From Cytophagales bacterium (GTDB taxonomy: Bacteria; Bacteroidota; Bacteroidia; Cytophagales; Spirosomataceae), in contig JAAFJL010000026.1 in NCBI GenBank assembly GCA_013298865.1, positions 1 to 42,471 on the forward strand: a DNA stretch of 42,471 nt, written 5' to 3'. Below, piece by piece: positions 15,092-21,937 of this stretch. Numbering within the stretch: the stretch's first letter is position 1; each line of letters starts with the position of its first letter. Under the pieces are notes generated by a model. It did no database searches. It saw nothing but the letters and a program-made list of their open reading frames with translations, and had not been told where the DNA came from. The position numbers and the translations under genes are program-made.

Positions 15092-16117
15092 ATGGGATTA
15101 TTCAGTTTCCTAACTTCAGACATTGCGATTGACCTTGGCACTGCCAATACGTTGATTATTCATAAAGATAGAATTGTGGTTGATGAACCATCTATTATTG
15201 CACTTGATAAAGCCACCAATAAAGTGTTGGCAATAGGCAACAAGGCAATGCAGATGCACGAAAAAACTAATGACAATATCAAGACGATTCGTCCCCTAAA
15301 AGATGGTGTAATTGCAGACTTTACAGCAGCCGAGTTGATGATTAGAGGTATGATAAAAATGATTGACACTGGCAGTCGTTTGTTTACACCTTCTCATAGA
15401 ATGGTAATTTGTATTCCTTCGGGAATTACGGAGGTTGAAAAACGTGCCGTAAAAGATTCAGCAGAACACGCAGGTGCGAAAGAAGTTTACATGGTTCACG
15501 AGCCTATCGCTGCGGCAATTGGTATCGGTATTGATATTGAGCAACCCAATGGTTCAATGATTGTAGATATTGGTGGTGGTACTACCGAAATCGCTGTTAT
15601 TGCACTTTCAGGAATTGTTTGCGAGGCTTCTGTCCGTATTGCTGGCGATGTTTTCACTCGTGATATTGTTGACTATATGCGTCGTGAGCATAACCTTTTA
15701 ATTGGAGAGCGTTCGGCAGAATTGATTAAAATCGAAGTTGGTTCAGCTTTACCAGAATTAGAGAATCCGCCAGCAGATTATGAAATCCGTGGTCGTGATT
15801 TGATGACTGGTATTCCAAAAGAAATAAAAGTTACATATTCTGAAATTGCTTATGCCTTAGATAAGTCTATTTCTAAAATTGAAGAAGCCGTAATGAAAGC
15901 ATTGGAGGTTTCGCCACCAGAACTTTCAGCAGATATTTATCATAATGGTATTCACTTGACAGGTGGAGGTGCTTTGTTGCATGGTTTGGACAAACGTTTA
16001 GCCAATAAAACAAAATTACCGATTCATATTGCCGATGATCCACTTCGTGCTGTTGTGCGTGGTACTGGTGAGGTATTGAAACATCTTGATCATTACAAGC
16101 CAATTTTGATTTCTTAA
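15092..16117 (+). CDS. mreB: Rod shape-determining protein MreB
   Basis: The 341-residue bacterial actin polymerises at the inner face of the membrane and directs lateral wall synthesis. The N-terminal amphipathic start MGLFSFLTSDIAIDLGTANT carries the phosphate-1 loop. Phosphate 2 is MIVDIGGGTTEIAVI and the adenosine motif is LTGGGALLHGLDKRL; EPIAAAIGIGIDIEQPNGSM lies before phosphate 2. Length is normal. mreC and mreD follow, but a terminator-like hairpin separates mreB from mreC, which would raise the MreB:MreCD ratio. Confidence 0.97.
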   Translation: MGLFSFLTSDIAIDLGTANTLIIHKDRIVVDEPSIIALDKATNKVLAIGNKAMQMHEKTNDNIKTIRPLKDGVIADFTAAELMIRGMIKMIDTGSRLFTPSHRMVICIPSGITEVEKRAVKDSAEHAGAKEVYMVHEPIAAAIGIGIDIEQPNGSMIVDIGGGTTEIAVIALSGIVCEASVRIAGDVFTRDIVDYMRREHNLLIGERSAELIKIEVGSALPELENPPADYEIRGRDLMTGIPKEIKVTYSEIAYALDKSISKIEEAVMKALEVSPPELSADIYHNGIHLTGGGALLHGLDKRLANKTKLPIHIADDPLRAVVRGTGEVLKHLDHYKPILIS

Positions 16118-16127
16118 AAATATTGAG

Positions 16128-16184
16128 AAAAAGAGTGATTGAACGAATGAGTGAATTCTCCATTCTATCAATCACTCTTTTTTT
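16128..16184 (+). terminator. Terminator-like hairpin between mreB and mreC
   Basis: AAAAAGAGTGATTGA (16128-16142) and TCAATCACTCTTTTT (16168-16182) form a perfect 15-bp stem with a T-run, 10 bases after the mreB stop. Because mreC has no separate promoter that I can see, it is probably a partial terminator inside the operon. The loop word CATTCTATCAATCACTC (16161-16177) recurs in front of trpE. Confidence 0.75.
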
Positions 16185-16238
16185 GATATTCACCACAAAT
16201 TACCCCAATTCTTGCTTATAAAATCTCTTCATTAAAAA

Positions 16239-17090
16239 ATGAATCAACTTTTCGAGTTCATATCCCGTCAACGAGCGTTTATTGTGTTCGTACTTTTGGA
16301 GGTACTGAGCTTGTGGTTATTTTATTCCTACAATAATTACCAAAATGCCATTCTGCTAAATACTACAAATACATACGTGGCAAAGTCTTTGGAAGTCTCG
16401 AATTCAATTAAGGAATATTCTAATTTAAAGAATGTCAATGAAGAATTGGCTGTCGAGAATAATCGCCTTCATGAATTAGTGGCGAGATTACAGTCAGAGC
16501 AAATCGTGAAAACTAATTTTAATTACAAAGCAGACTCTGCTGTTGCAGCACGTTTCAAGACAGTTGTAGCAAAAGTAGTAACCGCAACGACTTCACAATT
16601 CAATAATTACATCACGATTGACAAAGGTTCAGCAGAAGGACTTGCCCCAGGAATGGGTGTAATTTCGGCAACGGGGGTTGTTGGAAAAATCAAATCTTGT
16701 TCAGAACACTATTCAACAGTTATCTCAATACTACATTCAGAATATACCGTTTCTGCAAAAATCAAAAGAAATAATGAAATTGGTTCGGTGAAATGGAATG
16801 GGAAAAGTGCAGAAATTATTCAATTACAAGAAGTCCCTCGGACAAAATCTGTACTCAAAAAAGACACCATTGTAACGTCTGATTACAACTATGTATTTCC
16901 CCCCAATATCGTGATTGGCTACGTGCAGAGAGTAGGAGTGAGGCAAGACCAATTTTATGATATTCAACTGGCTTTAGCAACCAATTTTCATACATTGTCT
17001 TATGTGTATGTAATCAATAACACTTTAGAAAAAGAACAACGTAAATTAGAAGGCAACGACGAGGCAACAAAGAAAAATGACCCAAAGTAA
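16239..17090 (+). CDS. mreC: Rod shape-determining protein MreC
   Basis: The 283-residue periplasmic scaffold of the elongasome links MreB/MreD to the wall synthases. One membrane anchor lies at about 12-30 (RAFIVFVLLEVLSLWLFY). A coiled coil follows at about 45-88 (NEELAVENNRLHELVARLQSEQ). The beta-domain carries the typical YITIDKGSAEGLAPGMGVIS and GVVGKIKS segments and ends with a C-terminal Lys-rich tail. The stop overlaps the start of mreD by 14 bases, so the two are translationally coupled. Confidence 0.95.
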   Translation: MNQLFEFISRQRAFIVFVLLEVLSLWLFYSYNNYQNAILLNTTNTYVAKSLEVSNSIKEYSNLKNVNEELAVENNRLHELVARLQSEQIVKTNFNYKADSAVAARFKTVVAKVVTATTSQFNNYITIDKGSAEGLAPGMGVISATGVVGKIKSCSEHYSTVISILHSEYTVSAKIKRNNEIGSVKWNGKSAEIIQLQEVPRTKSVLKKDTIVTSDYNYVFPPNIVIGYVQRVGVRQDQFYDIQLALATNFHTLSYVYVINNTLEKEQRKLEGNDEATKKNDPK

Positions 17091-17580
17091 ACTCATCTCG
17101 CAAATACTCTTTTTTGGCTTTTACTTATTGCTACAAATTTTTTTCGTAAGGCAATTAGTACTATTTAATTATGCCTTTTGTTTTGTCTATATCGCTACAA
17201 TTGTTTTGCTTGATTTCGACACAAGCCCAACAGCCCTTGTTTTGATTGCCTTTTTCTCAGGACTTTTCATTGACGTTTTTTATAATACACTCGGAATGCA
17301 CGCTGCATCCAATGTATTCATTGCCTTTCTGAGACCTACTATTTTGACATTACTTACCCCCCGACGAGGTTACGACGAACGGATGACGCTTTCTTTGAGT
17401 TCAATGGGGTTTCAATGGATTGTTATTTATTTGGGAACGATGGCGTTTATTCACCATTTTGTTTTGTTCATGATGGAAGCATCAGATTTGGGGCTTTTTC
17501 TTCAAGTTTTGGTTAAAACAATTTGCACTACCATTCTCACGACTTTTGTCGTGATACTTTTACAATTTTTTAGGAAATAG
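17077..17580 (+). CDS. mreD: Rod shape-determining membrane protein MreD
   Basis: The 167-residue polytopic protein has about five hydrophobic segments, including LISQILFFGFYLLLQIFFV, YAFCFVYIATIVLLDF, ALVLIAFFSGLFIDVFYNT and a final ILTTFVVILLQFF. Position directly after and overlapping mreC identifies it, since MreD is poorly conserved. The usual downstream partners mrdA (PBP2) and rodA are not here; a bidirectional terminator and a convergent phosphatase gene follow. Confidence 0.9.
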   Translation: MTQSKLISQILFFGFYLLLQIFFVRQLVLFNYAFCFVYIATIVLLDFDTSPTALVLIAFFSGLFIDVFYNTLGMHAASNVFIAFLRPTILTLLTPRRGYDERMTLSLSSMGFQWIVIYLGTMAFIHHFVLFMMEASDLGLFLQVLVKTICTTILTTFVVILLQFFRK

Positions 17581-17597
17581 ATTTTCTAAAGTATATC

Positions 17598-17648
17598 AAA
17601 AAAATAGCCATAAATATCTAACAGTTAGATACTTATGGCTATTTTTTT
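17598..17648. terminator. Bidirectional terminator between mreD and the HAD phosphatase
   Basis: AAAAAATAGCCATAAATATC and its near-perfect inverse ending ATGGCTATTTTTTT form a long stem (TAAC/GTTA at the top) with A/T-runs on both sides. It lies between convergent genes and can end both transcripts. Confidence 0.88.
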
Positions 17649-17662
17649 GAGGCATCAATTAC

Positions 17663-18175
17663 CTAAACCGTCACAATTTGACTTGCATCAAACAACGTTT
17701 TTGTAGTAATTTCTGAGAGAGATTCTTCTGGTTTTTCAGTAATATGAATTGTTCGGATACCTGCTTTTCTTCCTGCTTTTATGTCTCTGTGGGCATCCCC
17801 AATCATCCAAGAAGTTTTAGGGTCAATCTTGTACTTTGCCATCGCTTTTTCAATCATTAGCGAGTCGGGTTTCCGAGTCAACGAAGCAGAATTGAATTTT
17901 TCATGGTGCGGACTAAAATAAATGTCATCTAATAAATTTCCACATTGTTCTTGGAAATAATTATGACAATTCCAGACATCTTCACGAGTATAAATTCCCT
18001 TTGCAATTCCAGATTGATTTGTGATTACAATTAACAAATAACCCGCCGCCTTCATTTTTCGCAAAGCATCAATTGTACCTTCTGGGATAATAAAATCCTC
18101 TACCCGATAGACATAATCGACTCTATCCACATTCAAGACTCCGTCTCTGTCTAAAAAAATACACTTATTTTGCAT
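17663..18175 (-). CDS. HAD-IIIA phosphatase, GmhB-like, lacking the zinc cysteines
   Basis: The 170-residue protein resembles D-glycero-D-manno-heptose-1,7-bisphosphate 7-phosphatase and histidinol phosphatase. HAD motif I is FLDRDGVLN with Asp9 and Asp11, motif II is ITNQSG at 51-56, motif III Lys is in RKPDS near 102, and motif IV is GDAHRD at 126-131. GmhB proteins normally have a CxH...CxC zinc loop before the motif III Lys. Here the loop (SPHHEKFNSASLTRKP, 88-103) keeps a His pair but has no Cys, so zinc is probably not bound and the substrate may differ. No other heptose genes are adjacent. Confidence 0.82.
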   Translation of the reverse strand: MQNKCIFLDRDGVLNVDRVDYVYRVEDFIIPEGTIDALRKMKAAGYLLIVITNQSGIAKGIYTREDVWNCHNYFQEQCGNLLDDIYFSPHHEKFNSASLTRKPDSLMIEKAMAKYKIDPKTSWMIGDAHRDIKAGRKAGIRTIHITEKPEESLSEITTKTLFDASQIVTV

Positions 18176-18216
18176 GGCTCAGAAATAAAATATAAACTAA
18201 ACATTATTTTTTTGTA

Positions 18217-18245
18217 CAAATTTAATAATTTTTACTTTTCTACAA
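18217..18245 (-). promoter_or_regulatory. Promoter of the HAD phosphatase gene
   Basis: On minus, TTG (18245-18243), an 18-base spacer and TAAATTTG (18224-18217) fit the consensus. The start would be about 38 bases before the ATG. It separates this gene from trpG, which ends 155 bases upstream of it. Confidence 0.65.
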
Positions 18246-18330
18246 AAGGATTATCATACACATTTGTAATAATTATCAAATTTCTGACCATTTTTTATCA
18301 AATATACAGGCAATTACCCTACAAACCCCT

Positions 18331-18897
18331 CTAACTTTTCACCCAATTCTCCACCATTTTAACCCCAAATTGTGTCAAATATGCTTCTGGGTGAAACTGC
18401 ACACCACGCACGTCGTAACGAGTATGTGCTTCTGCCATGACGAAGTTTTTTTCGTCAATAGCTGTAACCTTCAAATCTGCGGGCATGGTTTCTGGAACGA
18501 CTGTCCATGAGTGATAACGGCACACGTCCACCTCTTTTGGTACACCCTGAAACAAAATTTCGGAAGGTTCGGTGATAATACATTTGGTTGTTACGCCATG
18601 CAGTACATCGCCCATGTTGTGTAATTTTGCTCCGAAGGCTTCCCCGATAGCCTGATGCCCCAGACATACTCCAAAAATGGGTTTTGTGGGGGCATATTCA
18701 CGGATAACATCCAGCATAATACCTGCCTCTTCTGGTATGCCTGGACCTGGAGAAAGTAAGATTTTATCATATTTTTTGATGTCCTCCAACGCAATTTTAT
18801 CATTGCGAAAAACATCAACATCATTGCCTAAATCTTTGAGGATATATACCAAATTATAGACAAAAGAATCGTAATTATCTAAGACTAATATTTTCAT
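18331..18897 (-). CDS. trpG: Anthranilate synthase component II (glutamine amidotransferase)
   Basis: The 188-residue class I glutaminase supplies ammonia to TrpE for anthranilate. It begins LVLDNYDSFVYNLV, has the oxyanion segment SPGPGIPEEAG at 49-59, the nucleophile in GVCLGHQAIG (Cys78), and His-Glu in QFHPEAYLT near the end. The residue after HPE is Ala, where the family usually has Ser. Such subunits can also serve p-aminobenzoate synthase (PabA); adjacency to trpE behind a Trp attenuator argues for TrpG, possibly shared. It lies about 105 bases downstream of trpE in the same transcript. Confidence 0.93.
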   Translation of the reverse strand: MKILVLDNYDSFVYNLVYILKDLGNDVDVFRNDKIALEDIKKYDKILLSPGPGIPEEAGIMLDVIREYAPTKPIFGVCLGHQAIGEAFGAKLHNMGDVLHGVTTKCIITEPSEILFQGVPKEVDVCRYHSWTVVPETMPADLKVTAIDEKNFVMAEAHTRYDVRGVQFHPEAYLTQFGVKMVENWVKS

Positions 18898-19002
18898 TTT
18901 TTATTGGTTTTATTGTTGCCATGAAGGCACAAAGTCTCTAAGATTTTAAAATTTATAGAATCGAAAATTTTGTGTCTTCGTGTCCTTGCGGTAAATTAAT
19001 TT

Positions 19003-20415
19003 CTATATCTCCACTGCCATTTCCAAAGCCTTTCGTAAAGCTCCTAATTTCAATTTTATCTCGCTCATTTCTGTTTCTACGACGGATTTTGCTACTACGC
19101 CCATACCTGCTTGATAGAAAAGAGTATTTTTTTTGCTCATAAAAGTACGAATGGCAATGGCATGATTGAAATTTCCAACAAAATCCATGTAACCGATTGC
19201 ACCGCCATAAATATGACGATTTACATTTTCTAAGCGATTAATAATACTCATGGCATTATGCTTGGGCGAACCCGAAAGTGTACCCGCAGGGAAAGTATCC
19301 GCCACTAACTGAAGCGGATTTGTACCAGCCGTCATTTGTCCAGTTACTTTTGAAACCAAGTGAATCACGTGCGAATAAAATTGTACTTCCTTGAAAGTCT
19401 CCACTTTCACCACATCAGAACTTCTTGATAAATCGTTTCTTGCTAAGTCAACTAACATTACGTGTTCGGCAGATTCTTTGGGGTCGGCTAATAATTCACG
19501 TGCTAATTCGGCATCTTTTTCGTCATCTCCTGTTCGTCTGAATGTTCCAGCAATTGGGTGAATTTCAGCTAAATTACCCTTAATTCCTATCTGTTTTTCG
19601 GGAGAAGCCCCGAAGATATGATAGTTTTCGTAATCAAAATAAAACATATAAGGTGACGGATTTACGGAACGTAAGGCTCTGTAAATCTGAAAATCATCTC
19701 CCTCAAATGTTCTACTGAAACGACGTGACGGCACTATTTGGAAGACATCACCCCGCAAACAGTGCTTGATACACTCGTTGATAATGACCCTCATTTCATC
19801 ATCAGTATAATTGGTAATTTCTTCGCTGGTGAGTTTGAAAGGACGAGTTGAATAGTGGGGGAGGTTCATCAGAAAATCTAACTTTTCAAAAGGATTTTCC
19901 GCTACTTTATCTTCATCATATTGATGCTCATAAATCGACATTTCATCTTTGAAATGATTGATCGCAATCACATAGCGATAGACATAATAGACAATAGAGG
20001 GGATTTCGGTATTGCTGTTTTTATCTTGAATTTCGATGTCCTCAAAATACTCAACGGCATCATAGCAAATATGCCCGAACATTCCGTTTGCCATTGGGGC
20101 ATCGGTAGTTTCACGGTTCCACTCGAATCGTTTAGCAAAATTCATCAACGCCTGAACTGCATCTTTCCGTTTTTCTAAAGGGAAAACCTCCTTAGTTCCG
20201 TCAGGAAAAGTCTGCGTAACAATGTCGTTATTGATGATGATACTTGCCACAGGGTCACAGGCAATGTGCGAATAACCATGTTCTTTACCATGATAATCAG
20301 CACTTTCCAGCATGACAGTATTTTTGAACTGACTCCTGAGTTTAAGAAAAATACCTACGGGCGTGACGGTGTCCGCTAATCGTTTTTTCGAGGTTGTTGT
20401 TACTTTGAAGTTCAT
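19003..20415 (-). CDS. trpE: Anthranilate synthase component I
   Basis: The protein has about 470 residues and converts chorismate plus ammonia to anthranilate, the first step of tryptophan synthesis. An N-terminal MLESADYHG motif corresponds to the LLES Trp-feedback element. The chorismate-binding domain shows VPSRRFSR, SPYMFYFDYENYHIFGASPE, HPIAGTFRRTGDDEKDAELA, HVMLVDLARNDLSR, FPAGTLSGSPKHNAM and YGGAIGYMDF. ATG at 20415 is preferred; a TTG three codons upstream (20424) lies in the arm of a large hairpin. Expression is controlled by the trp leader at 20527-20658. Only trpE and trpG occur here; the remaining trp genes must lie elsewhere. Confidence 0.96.
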   Translation of the reverse strand: MNFKVTTTSKKRLADTVTPVGIFLKLRSQFKNTVMLESADYHGKEHGYSHIACDPVASIIINNDIVTQTFPDGTKEVFPLEKRKDAVQALMNFAKRFEWNRETTDAPMANGMFGHICYDAVEYFEDIEIQDKNSNTEIPSIVYYVYRYVIAINHFKDEMSIYEHQYDEDKVAENPFEKLDFLMNLPHYSTRPFKLTSEEITNYTDDEMRVIINECIKHCLRGDVFQIVPSRRFSRTFEGDDFQIYRALRSVNPSPYMFYFDYENYHIFGASPEKQIGIKGNLAEIHPIAGTFRRTGDDEKDAELARELLADPKESAEHVMLVDLARNDLSRSSDVVKVETFKEVQFYSHVIHLVSKVTGQMTAGTNPLQLVADTFPAGTLSGSPKHNAMSIINRLENVNRHIYGGAIGYMDFVGNFNHAIAIRTFMSKKNTLFYQAGMGVVAKSVVETEMSEIKLKLGALRKALEMAVEI

Positions 20416-20421
20416 GTTTTT

Positions 20422-20518
20422 CAATGAGTGAGTTTTGATTAATAGAATGAGTGAATGTTTAAGCTCGTCAATGATAGCTGATATTCAATCATTCTATCAA
20501 TCACTCATTCAATCATTG
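20422..20518 (-). promoter_or_regulatory. Large imperfect hairpin in the trpE untranslated leader
   Basis: Between the attenuator terminator and the trpE ATG the transcript can fold a stem of roughly 35 bp. The CAATGATTGAATGAGTGATT arm continues into GATAGAATG and pairs with CATTCTATTAATCA and ACTCACTCATTG. The 3' arm ends only about 6 bases before the ATG at 20415, so it may hide the ribosome entry region. It contains the word CATTCTATCAATCACTC (plus strand 20490-20506) also found after mreB. Confidence 0.6.
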
Positions 20519-20526
20519 GACAAAAG

Positions 20527-20560
20527 AAAAAGGCTTACTGCGTTGAACAGTAAGCCTTTT
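20527..20560 (-). terminator. trp attenuator terminator (segments 3:4)
   Basis: On minus, AAAAGGCTTACTG, the loop TTCAACG and CAGTAAGCCTTTT form a perfect 13-bp stem running into TCTTTTG. It sits 42 bases after the leader peptide stop and about 110 bases before trpE, the position of a classical attenuator. Confidence 0.93.
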
Positions 20561-20622
20561 CGAGATAAAATATTTTTATCGAAAATACAAAACAGGACTG
20601 TTCAACCGACGTTTGTCAATTG
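20542..20622 (-). promoter_or_regulatory. trp attenuator alternative pairings (segments 1:2 and 2:3)
   Basis: On minus, segment 1 CAATTGAC (20622-20615), immediately after the Trp codons, can pair with segment 2 GTCGGTTG (20610-20603) as an 8-bp stem including two G-U pairs. Segment 2, extended as GTTGAACAGT (20606-20597), can instead pair perfectly over 10 bp with segment 3 ACTGTTCAAC (20551-20542). Segment 3 covers the loop and the top of the 5' arm of the terminator. The pairings exclude each other as in ribosome-mediated attenuation: stalling at Trp codons frees segment 2 and prevents termination. Confidence 0.9.
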
Positions 20623-20658
20623 CCACCACCATGCTGTATTTTTGAAATTTGTTGTCAT
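20602..20658 (-). CDS. trpL: trp operon leader peptide
   Basis: An 18-codon ORF reads MTTNFKNTAWWWQLTNVG and then TGA. Three consecutive Trp codons (TGG at 20631-20623) occupy positions 10-12. Trp is the rarest residue, so three in a row in an 18-residue peptide directly upstream of an attenuator is decisive. The peptide has no function of its own; its translation rate senses charged tRNA-Trp. With tryptophan plentiful the ribosome finishes at the TGA, which lies inside segment 2, and terminator 3:4 forms. When Trp-tRNA is scarce the ribosome stalls over segment 1 and the 2:3 antiterminator forms, allowing trpE-trpG transcription. Confidence 0.92.
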   Translation of the reverse strand: MTTNFKNTAWWWQLTNVG

Positions 20659-20676
20659 TTTTTCGTTTTGATGTTG

Positions 20677-20705
20677 CAAACTTAGTATTTTAAATTTAAA
20701 ATCAA
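20677..20705 (-). promoter_or_regulatory. Promoter of the trp leader-trpE-trpG transcript
   Basis: On minus, TTG (20705-20703), an 18-base spacer and TAAGTTTG (20684-20677) match the consensus. Transcription would begin near 20673, about 15 bases before the leader peptide ATG. Confidence 0.8.
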
Positions 20706-20721
20706 AAAATATTTGATAAAA

Positions 20722-20922
20722 TTAATATTTTGACTTTCCTGCAATCTCTTTCACAAAAGCTAAAGGAACGCCTGCAATATCTGAGATTTGCTCAAAGGTT
20801 TTTTCTCCTTCTGCAATAAGGTATTTAACAAATGGTATTTTGCCTTGGTGAAGACCTTCATCTTTTCCTTTGATATAAAGCACATCGGTCTTTTCGTCAA
20901 TATATTTTGAAATACTGTCCAT
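20722..20922 (-). pseudogene. C-terminal remnant resembling Rpn/PD-(D/E)XK nuclease-family transposase
   Basis: A 66-residue frame begins MDSISKYIDEKTDVLYIKGK and ends FEQISDIAGVPLAFVKEI. The helix-rich tail with EGLHQGK and an ISxIxGVxxxxVxxI end resembles the C-termini of Rpn-type recombination-promoting nucleases, whose catalytic domain is absent here. It may be a decayed end of such a gene or a short stand-alone product; the ATG at 20922 is intact. It lies 14 bases after the lipoprotein gene and just before the trp promoter. Family call is from pattern memory. Confidence 0.5.
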
Positions 20923-20936
20923 AGATTCTAAAATTT

Positions 20937-21869
20937 TTAATCAAAGTATTCAATTTTTCTTTCAAGAATAGTTCTAAGTTTTCCATTTGGCAAATAAGTT
21001 GTACGCTTTATCCAGTTGTTTTTTTTGTCATAAACATATTTAGCATTGAAGGTATTATTCTGATTTGAAATTTGGCTAATTACATTACCATTTTGATCAA
21101 ATATTCTTTCATACTCATTCATAAATTTCTGTTTTATAAGTTTTCCATTACCATCATAAAAGTATGTTTTGCGTACTTCAAGATTAGTACAATCATCTTT
21201 TTTACAACTCCCTTCTTCTATTATGTTTCCCAAAGTGTCATATTTGTGAACATATTTATTAACTATCTCATTTTCCAAGGTATAAAATGTACTAGATAAT
21301 GGTTTCCCATTTGAATAGGTACAGATTTGATAATATCCGTCTGGCTTGTAAGAAGAAGGAACTACTCGCTCGTAGCTATAATATTTATCATAATCGTTGC
21401 TCAATTCAACATATTTATATAGAGCTTCTCTTATCCGTTCCCCAATAGCTTCATCTTTAAACCTTAACAATCTACCTTGTTTGTTAAAAAAATAAGATAA
21501 AATATATGGTTCATCAACTGCACTATCATAATTAATTTCTTTAATAATATTGTTCATTTTATCATACTCATATACTTTTCTGATTAGTAATTTTTCACTT
21601 TCTGAGTAATTTTTTTCTTCAATTACATTCCCCTTTTTATTGAAAATATAATCATCTTTGGTGTCAAGCCACCCAAGTGAATAGTCAGGAATAAATTTTT
21701 GATATTTAATACAAATAATTGATTTTATATTCCCTTTTACGTTCAGGGTTTTGCAATTCTTCTGATATTTATCATTAACTTTCTCCGCTTCCGCTTCTTG
21801 GTTGTATTCAGAATTTGAACAAGAAAAAAATAAAAAAAGACAGCTAATTTTCAGAATTGTTTTTATCAT
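20937..21869 (-). CDS. Lipoprotein with YD/RHS-like short repeats
   Basis: The 310-residue protein has a lipoprotein signal (MIKTILKISCLFLFFSC, Cys17). The rest consists of about ten short beta-hairpin units of the form YDxxGNxIxE, for example FNKKGNVIEEKNY, YDKMNNIIKEINY, YDTLGNIIEEGS, YDGNGKLIKQKF and FDQNGNVISQI. These look like the YD/RHS-type or WG-type repeats of surface proteins, without the toxin-associated RHS core. It probably sits at the cell surface or periplasm; function unknown. It follows the MoxR gene by 68 bases on the same strand and may be the last member of that unit. Lower G+C than its neighbours is evident by eye. Confidence 0.7.
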   Translation of the reverse strand: MIKTILKISCLFLFFSCSNSEYNQEAEAEKVNDKYQKNCKTLNVKGNIKSIICIKYQKFIPDYSLGWLDTKDDYIFNKKGNVIEEKNYSESEKLLIRKVYEYDKMNNIIKEINYDSAVDEPYILSYFFNKQGRLLRFKDEAIGERIREALYKYVELSNDYDKYYSYERVVPSSYKPDGYYQICTYSNGKPLSSTFYTLENEIVNKYVHKYDTLGNIIEEGSCKKDDCTNLEVRKTYFYDGNGKLIKQKFMNEYERIFDQNGNVISQISNQNNTFNAKYVYDKKNNWIKRTTYLPNGKLRTILERKIEYFD

Positions 21870-21937
21870 TTCGTTGAGATTTGAAATTTATATTTCCCTT
21901 TGTATTTTTAGTTTATAGAAGCCTTTATTTTAAATCT

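Noticed and set aside
20435-20671. Plus-strand 78-codon frame opposite the trp leader
   Set aside because: It is antisense to the attenuator; the minus-strand structures explain the sequence completely.
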